64,000 bases of DNA, from contig NZ_VLTJ01000010.1 of assembly GCF_007558815.1 (NCBI RefSeq), forward strand, positions 1 to 64,000. Reading direction: 5' to 3'. The notes beneath the pieces were generated by a model. That model did no database searches. It was not told where the DNA came from and worked only from the letters and a program-made list of their open reading frames with translations. Shown piece by piece: positions 51,638-59,891 of this stretch (position 1 is its first letter; each line of letters begins with the position of its first letter). The translations under genes and the position numbers were made by a program. The DNA comes from Verticiella sediminum (GTDB lineage: Bacteria > Pseudomonadota > Gammaproteobacteria > Burkholderiales > Burkholderiaceae_B).

Positions 51638-51680
51638 CCGGCGGAGCCGGCACCGCTGCGCCGTGGACGGCCGTCCGGGC
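51638..51680. repeat. intergenic repeat, copy 2
   Basis: A 43-base GC-rich element beginning CCGGCGGAGCCGGC (a hairpin) and ending GGCCGTCCGGGC aligns without gaps to 41287-41329, matching at about three quarters of positions. It lies after the SDR gene, and its last base is the first base of the convergent Bug stop codon, so it may act as a shared terminator. Confidence 0.5.
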
Positions 51681-52657
51681 TAGTCGGCCCTGATGTCCGC
51701 TTTGCGGGCGATCTCGCGCCACTCGTCGATGTCCTGCCTGTTCATCCGGTCCAGCGGCTCGCCGGTGAGCGGGCTCACCGTGATGCCGAACTCGCGCATC
51801 TTCTCGACTGTGTCCGGCATGGCAAGCACCTGGTTCAGTGCGGCGCTCAGCCTGTCCACCACCGCTTGCTTCATGCCGGCCGGGCCGTACAGTACCCAGC
51901 GGAATTCACGGTCGAAGTCGATGCCTTGATCGACATAGCCATCGACCTGGGGCAGGCTGGGCGGCCTTTTCGTGCAGGAGGTGATGGCTTTCACGCGGCC
52001 GGCCTTGACCGCGGCTGAGCCCGAGGTCATGTCGGTGAAGCCAACCTGGACAGTACCGCCTATCATGTCGGTGAGGATGCCGGCAACGCTCTTGTAGGGA
52101 ACGTGCTCCAGCTTCACATCCGCCATCTGCGCCAGCAGCTCGCCGCAGAAGTGGCCGGTGGAGCCGATGCCGTAGTGGGCATACTGCTGGGCGGGTGTCT
52201 TGTTCCGGACATACGCCAGGAACTCTTTCAGGTCGTTGGGCGGGAAGTCCTTGTTGGCAACCATGAGGATGCTGACGGTTCCCAACTGGCCGATGGCGGT
52301 GAAATCCTTGATCGCGTCGTAGGCCAGATCCTTGTACAGGACGGGGTTGAGGACGTGCGAGGACGAAGCGCCCAACGTGAGTGTGTAACCGTCCGGTTGC
52401 GACCGGGCCACCGCGGTCATGGCGAGGATGCCGTTGGCGCCCGGACGGTTGTCGAACACGAACTGCTGGCCGAGGATGGGCGTGAGCTTGGTGGCCAGGT
52501 AGCGCATGATCAAGTCACTGCCCGCGCCGGCGGCGCTGGTCAGGATCATGGTGATGGGCTTGGCCGGGTAGGCATCTTTCTGCGCCACGGCCGGGTTCGC
52601 GGCCGCGCAGCCCATGCCCAGGGCCAGTACGGACGCTACAAGGTATTTCCGGTTCAT
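51680..52657 (-). CDS. Bug-family (TctC-like) periplasmic solute receptor
   Basis: This 325-residue protein has a signal peptide MNRKYLVASVLALGMGCAAANPAVA. The mature sequence begins QKDAYPAKPITMILTSAAGAGSD, a variant of the usual PGG loop, followed by FVFDNRPGANGILAMTAVARSQPDGYTLTL. GGAGACACAG lies before the start. It is the last gene of the TetR-led minus-strand operon, 136 bases after the SDR gene, and the second Bug receptor in it. Confidence 0.92.
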   Translation of the reverse strand: MNRKYLVASVLALGMGCAAANPAVAQKDAYPAKPITMILTSAAGAGSDLIMRYLATKLTPILGQQFVFDNRPGANGILAMTAVARSQPDGYTLTLGASSSHVLNPVLYKDLAYDAIKDFTAIGQLGTVSILMVANKDFPPNDLKEFLAYVRNKTPAQQYAHYGIGSTGHFCGELLAQMADVKLEHVPYKSVAGILTDMIGGTVQVGFTDMTSGSAAVKAGRVKAITSCTKRPPSLPQVDGYVDQGIDFDREFRWVLYGPAGMKQAVVDRLSAALNQVLAMPDTVEKMREFGITVSPLTGEPLDRMNRQDIDEWREIARKADIRAD

Positions 52658-52793
52658 CTGTGTCTCCTCTACGGATTCTTCTCATGTGGAATGCCGGCAG
52701 GCGCCAGCGAGGTTGCCGCTGGGCTGTCCGATTTGCAGGCCGAAGTGCAGCCCGAATCTTTGCGAAACGAAGGGGCGACGTCGGACGCCGTGC

Positions 52794-53579
52794 TCAGAGG
52801 CTCAGGCCGCCGTCGACCATCAGTTCGAGGCCGGTCACATAGCGGGACTCGTCGCAAGCCAGGAAGAGGGCGGCGTGGGCGATGTCCATGGCCTGCCCCT
52901 GGAACCCCATGGGGCAGCGGGAATCGCGGATCTTCCTCAGCCTCTCGATCTCTTCCTGGCCGCCTTGCGCCATGCGATGCGCGTGAGGGGTGTCGATCAG
53001 GCCGGGCAGGACCAGATTGAACCGCACGCCTTTCTCGGCGTATTGCCGCGCGAGTACGCGCGTCATCTGGTTCAGGGCGGCCTTGGAGGTGTAGTACGCC
53101 AGAAAGGGCGTGGGGCCCCATTTCTTGCTGGCGATGGAGGAGGTATTGATCACCGAGCCCTTGGCACGCGCCAGCATGTCGGGCAGAAAGATCTGGATCG
53201 CCAGGAGCGCGCCCTTGACGTTGATGTCCATGACGCGGTCCCAGGAGGCTTCGCTGATGTCCTCCAGCGGTGCCAGATCCCATATGCCGACATTGTTGTG
53301 CAGAACATCGGACCGGCCGTAAAGCTCCATGCATTTGTCGCGCAGGGCGCGTAGCTGCCCGGCGTCGCCGACATCGACCTGCATCGCGTCCGCCTGCCCG
53401 CCTGCCTGGACGATGCGCTCCGCCGTGGCGCGGGCGGCCTTCAGAGAGAGGTCCGCACACAGGACCTTCGCCCCTTCCCGGGCGTAGAGTTCGGCGCACG
53501 TGGCACCTATGCCCGCCTGCGGTTCCATGCAGCCGGCGCCGATCACGACCGCCACTTTGTCCTTCAGTCTGCCGTTCAT
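52794..53579 (-). CDS. SDR-family oxidoreductase
   Basis: AGGACAACCCT precedes the ATG at 53579, giving 261 residues (MNGRLKDKVAVVIGAGCMEP). The nucleotide-binding loop is an unusual IGAGCMEPQAGIGATCAEL, longer than TGxxxGIG by a few residues. Asp of the second strand is in VLCADLS, favouring NAD. The catalytic Tyr-x3-Lys is in AYYTSKAALNQM. It probably oxidises a 3-hydroxyacyl-CoA or related alcohol in the TetR-regulated operon, between the CoA ligase and a Bug receptor. Confidence 0.9.
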   Translation of the reverse strand: MNGRLKDKVAVVIGAGCMEPQAGIGATCAELYAREGAKVLCADLSLKAARATAERIVQAGGQADAMQVDVGDAGQLRALRDKCMELYGRSDVLHNNVGIWDLAPLEDISEASWDRVMDINVKGALLAIQIFLPDMLARAKGSVINTSSIASKKWGPTPFLAYYTSKAALNQMTRVLARQYAEKGVRFNLVLPGLIDTPHAHRMAQGGQEEIERLRKIRDSRCPMGFQGQAMDIAHAALFLACDESRYVTGLELMVDGGLSL

Positions 53580-53626
53580 AGGGTTGTCCTGCTCCCGGTT
53601 CTCATGTACTGCATGCCGCCGCGTCC

Positions 53627-55249
53627 TCATGACTGGAGCGACAGCACGTTGGGCGAAGACTTGCTGAACGCCTGCGACAGGATGCGTTCCAGCGGCTTCT
53701 CGGATGCGGTCTTCGGAATGGCCGGGACGATCTGCAGGTACGCGGGGATGTGGTTCTTCTCCATCCTGGCCGCGCAATAGGCTTGTATTTCCTGCCCGTC
53801 CAGCAGGCTTTCGTCAAAGAGTGCGATGGCCGCAACCACGTCCTTCTCGCCGGCAACGCCGTTGGCCGAGGGGATTCCGTAGACGAAGACGTCCTTGACG
53901 TTCGGGTGGGCGCCCAATTCCTTTTCGATGACCGCCCGGGAGATGAAATCGCCGTTGCGCCTGATTTCGCCGCCCTTGCGGTGCAGGAAATACAGCCAAC
54001 CCTCGGCGTCCCGGTAGCCGATGTCGCCCATCCACAGCAAACCGTCCTTGGCCTTCTTCGCGCTCGCCTCGGGGTCGTTGAAGTAGGCCAGTTGTATCGG
54101 GCTGCCGTCCGCGTTGCCAAAGACGATCTCCCCGGGTTCCCCAGGCGGGCACTCGTTCCCATCCTCATCGAGGATTCTCACGTCGTATTGGGCAGCCGGC
54201 TTACCGATGCTTCCGACCGGCCCGGTGCCGGGCAGGTTGATGATGAGCCCGCCCTCGGCGGCGCCGTAGAACTCCAGGATCTCGACGCCGAAGCGGGTTT
54301 CGAAGTCCCGCCACAGTTCCTTGGGCATGCCGGCACCGATGATGAGCCGCAGCGGATTGTCCGCGTCATGCGGCGTCACGGGCTCCGCATGGATCGCCGT
54401 GAACATGCCGCCCAGCAGGTTCAGGGTGGTGCATTCGTGCCGTCGGACGATGTCCCACAGCCGGCTCTTGGTGAAACGCTGGCTGATGACGAGAGGGATG
54501 TTCGAGTACAGACTGACGCCCAGGGATATGTTCAGCGCGTTGGCGTGCGTGAGCGACAACCCCGTGTACATCCGGTCGCTGCTGCGGATGCCGAAGAATG
54601 CGGCGCGGCGCGAGCACGACGCAGCGTAGCGCTCGTAAGTACCGACAATCGCCTTGGGGTCCCCCGTGGTTCCCGAGGTGAACATAAGCTGCATGGTCGT
54701 GCGCGGATCGTCCACTGCGAGGTCCAGCTCCGCTGCGGCGTTGTCCAGCCGGTCGCTGACGAGCGCGGTTTCCTGGCGAAATGGGAGTCCCGTTTCCGGC
54801 GGGCCGAGGAACCAGATGAAGCGCACGTCGGGAATGTCTTTCGAGATGTCCGCCAACTGGGATGCGCAATAGGCGGCCGCAACAACGCCTTTGCACTGAA
54901 CGGCGTTCAGCATGTAGGTGAGCTTGCTGCCCATGGTGCGGGCGTCGATCGGCACGAAGACCAACCCCAGGATCGCGCATGCGACCATGGCTTCGACGTA
55001 CTCCGGGTGGTTCTGCATCATGAGTGCCAGGCGCTCGCCCTTGTGCATGCCGCTCGCCTGCAGCGCCCGGGCAAGCGCCTGGCCGTTTTGCCAGAGTTCC
55101 CGATAGCCACGGTACTCGAGCCGTTCGGTGCCGGCCTCGTCGATCTCGACGAAGGTCAGCAGCCGGGGGTTTCCCGGCGCGGCCGCCCGCGATCCGACCA
55201 GCTCCCCGAGAGAAAGCAGTGCGTCTTCAGCTAACATCATCTGCTCCAT
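53627..55249 (-). CDS. AMP-forming acyl-CoA ligase
   Basis: This 540-residue ANL-superfamily enzyme has the phosphate-binding loop MFTSGTTGDPKAIVG, the FYGAAEGG motif for the acyl pocket, MGDIGYRDAEGWLYFLHRKG with the ribose-binding Asp, and the C-terminal catalytic Lys region PKTASEKPLERIL. By pattern it is near the crotonobetaine/carnitine and medium-chain acid ligases. It activates a carboxylic acid with ATP and CoA. Neighbouring thiolase and SDR genes suggest a beta-oxidation-like route. Starts at 55249 and four codons later at 55237 are both possible. Confidence 0.92.
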   Translation of the reverse strand: MEQMMLAEDALLSLGELVGSRAAAPGNPRLLTFVEIDEAGTERLEYRGYRELWQNGQALARALQASGMHKGERLALMMQNHPEYVEAMVACAILGLVFVPIDARTMGSKLTYMLNAVQCKGVVAAAYCASQLADISKDIPDVRFIWFLGPPETGLPFRQETALVSDRLDNAAAELDLAVDDPRTTMQLMFTSGTTGDPKAIVGTYERYAASCSRRAAFFGIRSSDRMYTGLSLTHANALNISLGVSLYSNIPLVISQRFTKSRLWDIVRRHECTTLNLLGGMFTAIHAEPVTPHDADNPLRLIIGAGMPKELWRDFETRFGVEILEFYGAAEGGLIINLPGTGPVGSIGKPAAQYDVRILDEDGNECPPGEPGEIVFGNADGSPIQLAYFNDPEASAKKAKDGLLWMGDIGYRDAEGWLYFLHRKGGEIRRNGDFISRAVIEKELGAHPNVKDVFVYGIPSANGVAGEKDVVAAIALFDESLLDGQEIQAYCAARMEKNHIPAYLQIVPAIPKTASEKPLERILSQAFSKSSPNVLSLQS

Positions 55250-55408
55250 TGTTCAGTGGTTCATGTCCGGCGCGCAGGCGCGAGCCTCCCCGCAATGCAC
55301 TCGGGGTGCCGGCGTCCGGGACGGGTTGTGCGTTGGTACGACGGCCGGGTGCGGCCGCGCCTCCGGGGCGCTGCGCCGGGCAGACGGGCCGGCGATGGAG
55401 ACCGACCG

Positions 55409-56392
55409 TTATTCCGAGAGGTTGGCGGCTTGCGTCAGGGCTTCATAGATCGGAATCTCGCTCTTCCACGTCTTGTCCAGCGCCTGGGCGCTCGCTCCCC
55501 ACGGCGTGGACGAGGCCGCGATCATCCGCTGCTGGGTCTCCGGCTGGCTCATGACCTGCTGTACGGCCTGCTCCATGCGCCGCAGGATTGCCGGCGGCGT
55601 GTCCTTTTTCGCAAAGAGGCCGTTCCAGCCCAGCAGCGAGAATGCCGGGTCGTCGATGCCCATTTCCTTGAAGGTCGGAATGTCCGGATACTGGGTGGAG
55701 CGCCGCGGCGCGAGCAGGCCGACCATGCGTGTCTTGCCAGTGTCCTGCAGCGCTTTGCCGGCCGTCACCACGGAGACGCCATAGGCAACGTCGTTGGTTG
55801 CGAGGGCGGTGAGCAGTTCCCTTTCCGCTTTGTAGGGAATGTGGGTGGCCTTGAACTGGTTCGCCGTGCCGAGGTAGGCAGCCACGATGTGCGAATACGA
55901 ACCCTGGCCATACGAGCCATACATCGGCTCTGTCGATTGGGTTCTTGCCCATTCGACGAGTTCCTTGGGATTCGTCGCGTGAACGGCGGCGCTCGCGTTC
56001 ATCACCATTTCATTGATTGCGATGCCGCCGATGGGCACGAACTCGTCGACAGCCACGAACGAGATGTCCGGCATGGTGAACTGTGTGACGATCAGGTTGG
56101 ACGGGTAGCCGAACACATAGGTATAGCCGTCGCTCGGCGCGCGCAGCGCTGTCTGCAGGCCGATGGTGCCGGCCGCGCCGCTCTTGTTCTCGACGATGAC
56201 GGCTTGACCGAGTTGTTTGCGCAGGCCCTCGCTGAGGATGCGCGCGACGATGTCGGTCGAGCCCCCGGCGGTGGATGGCACGATCAGGGTGATGGGCCTG
56301 GCGGGCCAGCCGTCGGCGGACTGCGCGAAAGCGGCGCCCGTTGATGCAATGCCTGCGAATGCGGCGGCGGCGATCACCGTTCTTGCGATCAT
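55409..56392 (-). CDS. Bug-family (TctC-like) periplasmic solute receptor
   Basis: This 327-residue protein has a signal peptide MIARTVIAAAAFAGIASTGAAFA. The mature part begins QSADGWPARPITLIVPSTAGGSTD and continues VIVENKSGAAGTIGLQTALRAPSDGYTYVF, matching the Bug family with a modified PGG loop (TAGG). It lies 42 bases downstream of the thiolase gene and 159 upstream of the ligase gene. Likely periplasmic capture of the carboxylate degraded by this operon. Confidence 0.93.
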   Translation of the reverse strand: MIARTVIAAAAFAGIASTGAAFAQSADGWPARPITLIVPSTAGGSTDIVARILSEGLRKQLGQAVIVENKSGAAGTIGLQTALRAPSDGYTYVFGYPSNLIVTQFTMPDISFVAVDEFVPIGGIAINEMVMNASAAVHATNPKELVEWARTQSTEPMYGSYGQGSYSHIVAAYLGTANQFKATHIPYKAERELLTALATNDVAYGVSVVTAGKALQDTGKTRMVGLLAPRRSTQYPDIPTFKEMGIDDPAFSLLGWNGLFAKKDTPPAILRRMEQAVQQVMSQPETQQRMIAASSTPWGASAQALDKTWKSEIPIYEALTQAANLSE

Positions 56393-56434
56393 GGTGTTGT
56401 CTCCTGGAGTCCTGTAGCTTGGTGGGGCGGTGAT

Positions 56435-57613
56435 TCACTTGCAGAAAATGGACGCCGCGGTGGCCGCGGCATCGCCGTCGATCTGGCCTCCGTTGTTTTC
56501 GGCCATGCCGACCTTGGCGCCGTGGCGTTGCCGCTGGCCGGCGTCACCCCGCAACTGCATGACGACTTCCACGATCTGCGCAGCGCCGGTGGCGCCGATC
56601 GGGTGCCCGCGACTGAGCAGGCCTCCGCTCGGATTGACGGAGATGCGGCCATCGATGTCGGTCGCACCGCTGCGCAGCAGGGCCGGCCCCTCCCCTGGGG
56701 CGCAAAGGCCGAGGTTCTCGTAGTGGATCAGTTCGGCGGGGGCCGAAGCATCGTGCAGTTCGACGACGTGCAGGTCTTCGGCGCCTATGCCGGACATTTC
56801 GTACACTGCCCTGCTGACACGTACCGCGCCGCTGACCGGTGCGCTGGCGCCCAGCCCCGAGGCCATCGTGGTGCCAGCCACCCAGATGGGGCGCGGCGCC
56901 GTCAGCTTCTTCAGGGCGTTCCTGGAGCACAGCACAATGGCTGCGGCGCCGTCGCCGATGGCCGAGCACATCGGCAGCGTCAAGGGGTCGCTGATGAGCC
57001 TGGAGGACAGCACCTCCTCGATCGTGGTGGGCTTGCGAAATTGCGCCTTGTCGTTGAGGGCGCCGGCCCGGCGGCTCTTGACGACGATCTGCGCGAAATC
57101 CTCCCGTGTCGCTCCCGTCGCGGCCATGTACTGCCGGGTTTTCTCGGCATAGATGTCCATGAAGATCGAGCCGCTGCCGGATCCGATGCTCGGGGGCTGA
57201 GTCTCCTCCAGGTCCACCGCGCTGCCGAAGACCTCCAGCGACACCCTGCGCTCGACGTGCGTAAGCTTTTCCGCGCCGACCACCAGTACGAAATCGGCCT
57301 GCCCCGCCGCGATGGCCTGGCAGCCGAGAAAGAAGGCGGTGCTGCTCGATGCGCAGGCGTTCTCCACGTTGATGATCGGCTTGCCCAGCAGTCCGGTGTT
57401 CCTGAGGGCCGCCTGGCCGCGGATCATTTCCTGCCCCGTGATCAGGCCGGCCGCCGAATTGCCGAAGTACACCTGGTCGATCAGGCCGGCATCGATGCCG
57501 GCGTCATCGAGGGCGGATTTCACGGCTTCCTCCGCCAGGTTTCTGATGGACCGATCCAGGAATTTTCCGAAGGGAACGATGCCGGTTCCCACTACCGCCG
57601 TTTGGGTGGTCAT
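56435..57613 (-). CDS. thiolase (SCP2/acetyl-CoA acetyltransferase-like)
   Basis: This 392-residue thiolase keeps the nucleophile Cys87 in VENACASSSTAFF and the His motif GGLLSRGHPIGATGAAQ. The usual NEAF/HEAF segment reads VVELHDASAPAEL. The ending AKVGMAENNGG is like SCP2-type thiolases, where a Cys or His is often present; here it is less clear. It probably cleaves a 3-ketoacyl-CoA. Unlike the other thiolase-like gene in this window, no DUF35 gene accompanies it. It lies 42 bases after the TetR gene. Confidence 0.9.
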   Translation of the reverse strand: MTTQTAVVGTGIVPFGKFLDRSIRNLAEEAVKSALDDAGIDAGLIDQVYFGNSAAGLITGQEMIRGQAALRNTGLLGKPIINVENACASSSTAFFLGCQAIAAGQADFVLVVGAEKLTHVERRVSLEVFGSAVDLEETQPPSIGSGSGSIFMDIYAEKTRQYMAATGATREDFAQIVVKSRRAGALNDKAQFRKPTTIEEVLSSRLISDPLTLPMCSAIGDGAAAIVLCSRNALKKLTAPRPIWVAGTTMASGLGASAPVSGAVRVSRAVYEMSGIGAEDLHVVELHDASAPAELIHYENLGLCAPGEGPALLRSGATDIDGRISVNPSGGLLSRGHPIGATGAAQIVEVVMQLRGDAGQRQRHGAKVGMAENNGGQIDGDAAATAASIFCK

Positions 57614-57655
57614 GATGTTTCCGATGAGTGTTCTTGCAGGCGTTGGTCGGCGATT

Positions 57656-58273
57656 TCAGCCCGGGGCCTTGATGCCATCCCAGAGGATGTGGAATATGTG
57701 GTCCCGCTGGGAGAGGAGCGACGTCTTCCGGCCGCGGTACTCCCACATCAGGAACGTACGGTTGAACATGGCCATGTAGGCGTCGAAAATGGTGACGGCA
57801 GGGACGTCCTTGCGCAGCTCACCGCTTTCCTGGCCCGCACTGATGGCGGCGAGCAGCGATTTGACGGGCTCGCCGTAGGCGAACGTCTCGTCCTGCATCC
57901 ATCGTTGCAGCGGCACGGTCAGGAAAATGATTCGCCCTACCTGCGGGTTTGCTTCGTAGAACCGGAGGTGGACCTCCAGGCGGTCGAGCAGCCTTTCGCG
58001 CAATGGCTTGCTGGTCTCTATCGCCCGCTGCGCAGCTTCGTTCAAGGGCTGCAGCCAACGCGCAATGAACCAGAACAGGAGCTTTTCCTTGTTCTGGAAA
58101 TAGCGATAGATCGTTGCAAAGCTCATGGCGGCTTCCCGGGCGATCGAACGCATATCGACGCCGTGAAAATCCGTGCTTGCGAACATCGCGAGCACCACTG
58201 GGTCCAGGCGTGCGGCCATGTGTTCCGGAATGACGGCGCCGGTCTCTTCTCTTTCCCGTTCCTGCGCAGGCAA
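57656..58273 (-). CDS. TetR-family transcriptional regulator
   Basis: This 205-residue regulator has an N-terminal helix-turn-helix: VVLAMFASTDFHGVDMRSIAREAAMSFATIYRYFQNKEKLLFWFI, typical of TetR. The C-terminal helical ligand domain is of ordinary length, and acyl-CoA is a plausible ligand given the gene content. It leads a minus-strand operon with thiolase, two Bug receptors, ligase and SDR. Palindromes at 58412-58449 are its likely sites, about 140 bases upstream of the start. Confidence 0.9.
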   Translation of the reverse strand: MPAQEREREETGAVIPEHMAARLDPVVLAMFASTDFHGVDMRSIAREAAMSFATIYRYFQNKEKLLFWFIARWLQPLNEAAQRAIETSKPLRERLLDRLEVHLRFYEANPQVGRIIFLTVPLQRWMQDETFAYGEPVKSLLAAISAGQESGELRKDVPAVTIFDAYMAMFNRTFLMWEYRGRKTSLLSQRDHIFHILWDGIKAPG

Positions 58274-58707
58274 TGCTCACCTCTCTGTAGTGACTGCGTT
58301 TGCGTGAGCCTGACGCGCTCTGTCCGGATCACGCGGAATGACTGCCCGCGGCCAGGCGCCTGGGTTTCCGTTTTCCGGCAGAACCCGGAAAGTGACGGCC
58401 TGTCCGCGTCCAGTAACGATGTTACTCATGGCATGGTAACAAAGTTACTGGCATGGTGACTCGGTATTTACCCTGGGGTGCGATGATTCGGCGGGGGACG
58501 TGCCGTGCCTTGACGCCGCAGGCCGTGCGCGTGCGGCAGGAGTCCGTCCGCAGTTGTCGAAAGCGCAGGCGACGCTCTGCGGCGACCGGACGCACCGGCA
58601 TTGCCAGGCGTCGGCACGTTCGTCAGGCGACAGCTTCGATCAGGAATGAGCCTTTGCGGTTGAGCACCGCAGAACACGCCGATGCGCTCGACAGGCCTGG
58701 GCGGCGC
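58274..58707. other. upstream region of the TetR operon
   Basis: This 434-base gap lies between the TetR start and the 3' end of the EamA gene. Apart from the two palindromes at 58412-58449 I see no gene. A plus-strand open frame crossing it has no recognisable product. The leader of the TetR transcript would be long, about 130 bases, if transcription starts at the palindromes. Confidence 0.5.
58412..58449. promoter_or_regulatory. tandem TetR-type operators
   Basis: AGTAAC-GAT-GTTACT (58412-58426) is a perfect interrupted palindrome. GGTAAC-AAA-GTTACT (58435-58449) is a second copy with one mismatch. Their centres are 23 bases apart, about two helical turns, so two dimers could bind the same DNA face. 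They lie upstream of the TetR-led operon; autoregulation is the simplest reading. Confidence 0.7.
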
Positions 58708-59580
58708 TCACGCCGACGCCAGCAGCACCACCCCCGTGATGAGCACCGCGCAGCCGGCCAGCCGCCACGTGCTCACCCGTTCCTTCAGGAAGAACATGGC
58801 GAGCAGCGCGCCCGCCATCATCGACATCTCGCGCGCCGGGGCGACCAGGCTCAGCGGCGCGCCGCCCTGCAGGGCCTGCAGCACCAGGATGTAGGACAGC
58901 GGCGCGAGCAGGCCCACCGCGAAGGCCAGCCCCCAGTAGCCGCGCATGGCCTCCCAGTTGGCCTCGCGTCGCACCAGCACGAAGGGCGCGAGCATCACCA
59001 TGCGCACCACGCCGGCGAACCAGTCCAGCACCACGGGCGCGACCAGCAGCACCTTGACGCCATAGCCGTCGACCACGGTGTAGGCCGCGATCATGAGCCC
59101 GGTGGTGACGCCCCAGCGCACGCCCACCCAGGCGGCAGGCTGGCGGAACTTCGCCCATTCGCCCTGGGTGGCGATGAGAAAGATGCCGGCGACTACGCAC
59201 AGCACGCCGATCAGGCCGGCGCCCGTGACGGGTTCGTCCAGGATCAGGAAGGCGCCGACCACGGAGATCAAGGGCCCGGTGCCGCGTGCCACCGGGTACA
59301 CCACGGAAAGGTCGGCCTGCTGGTAACCGCGCTGCAGGCACAGGCTGTAGACCAGGTGCAGGGCGCCGCTCGCCACGATGCAGGCGACGACCGGCCAGTT
59401 CCAGTCCATGGTGTCGTGCCAGAGTATCCAGAGGACCAGCGGCAGATAGAGCAGCGTGGAGGCGACGCAGTAGGCGAAGACGAAGGCGGGCCCGACCTTG
59501 GCAGCGCGCTTGGCGAGCAGGTTCCAGGAGGCGTGGATGAGGGCGGCGAGAACGACGAGAGACAGTGCGGCAAGCGACAT
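58708..59580 (-). CDS. EamA/DMT-family transporter
   Basis: The ATG at 59580 (MSLAALSLVVLAALIHASWNLLAKRA) gives 290 residues with about ten hydrophobic helices in two EamA repeats. The first has the HASWNLLAKRA segment typical of the family. The second repeat includes TGLMIAAYTVVDGYGVKVLL. Members export or import small metabolites such as amino acids or nucleosides. The gene stands alone on the minus strand. Substrate is unknown. Confidence 0.9.
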   Translation of the reverse strand: MSLAALSLVVLAALIHASWNLLAKRAAKVGPAFVFAYCVASTLLYLPLVLWILWHDTMDWNWPVVACIVASGALHLVYSLCLQRGYQQADLSVVYPVARGTGPLISVVGAFLILDEPVTGAGLIGVLCVVAGIFLIATQGEWAKFRQPAAWVGVRWGVTTGLMIAAYTVVDGYGVKVLLVAPVVLDWFAGVVRMVMLAPFVLVRREANWEAMRGYWGLAFAVGLLAPLSYILVLQALQGGAPLSLVAPAREMSMMAGALLAMFFLKERVSTWRLAGCAVLITGVVLLASA

Positions 59581-59891
59581 GGATGGACGACCCAGTAAGG
59601 ACGAAACGAAGACTCGACGTCTCCGCCTCTGGGCTTTTGTCCCTCGGGTGCCGCCCGGCCGCCGGGGGCCGGGTTTCTGCAACGCTCGGTGCCAGGCGCC
59701 GCGTAGGATGGAGCCCGGTCTGCCGACCTGGGTGTTCCGTGCGGCCGGAACCCTAGTTGCCACTCAGTCGATGGGCTTGATCATACATCGTGGCTCCTGC
59801 CCGGCCCAGCGCTGTGCCGTCGACACCACAGGCCCGGAGCGTTGCGCCCCGGGCCGGACGGGTGGGTTGGTGAGGCCGTGCGTGCCCGGCG
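59581..59891. other. intergenic region after AMP nucleosidase
   Basis: This 311-base gap between the EamA start and the AMP nucleosidase stop holds a hairpin GGCCCGG (59831-59837) with CCGGGCC (59849-59855), which could help end the AMP nucleosidase transcript though no T run is present. I see no gene. Confidence 0.45.
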
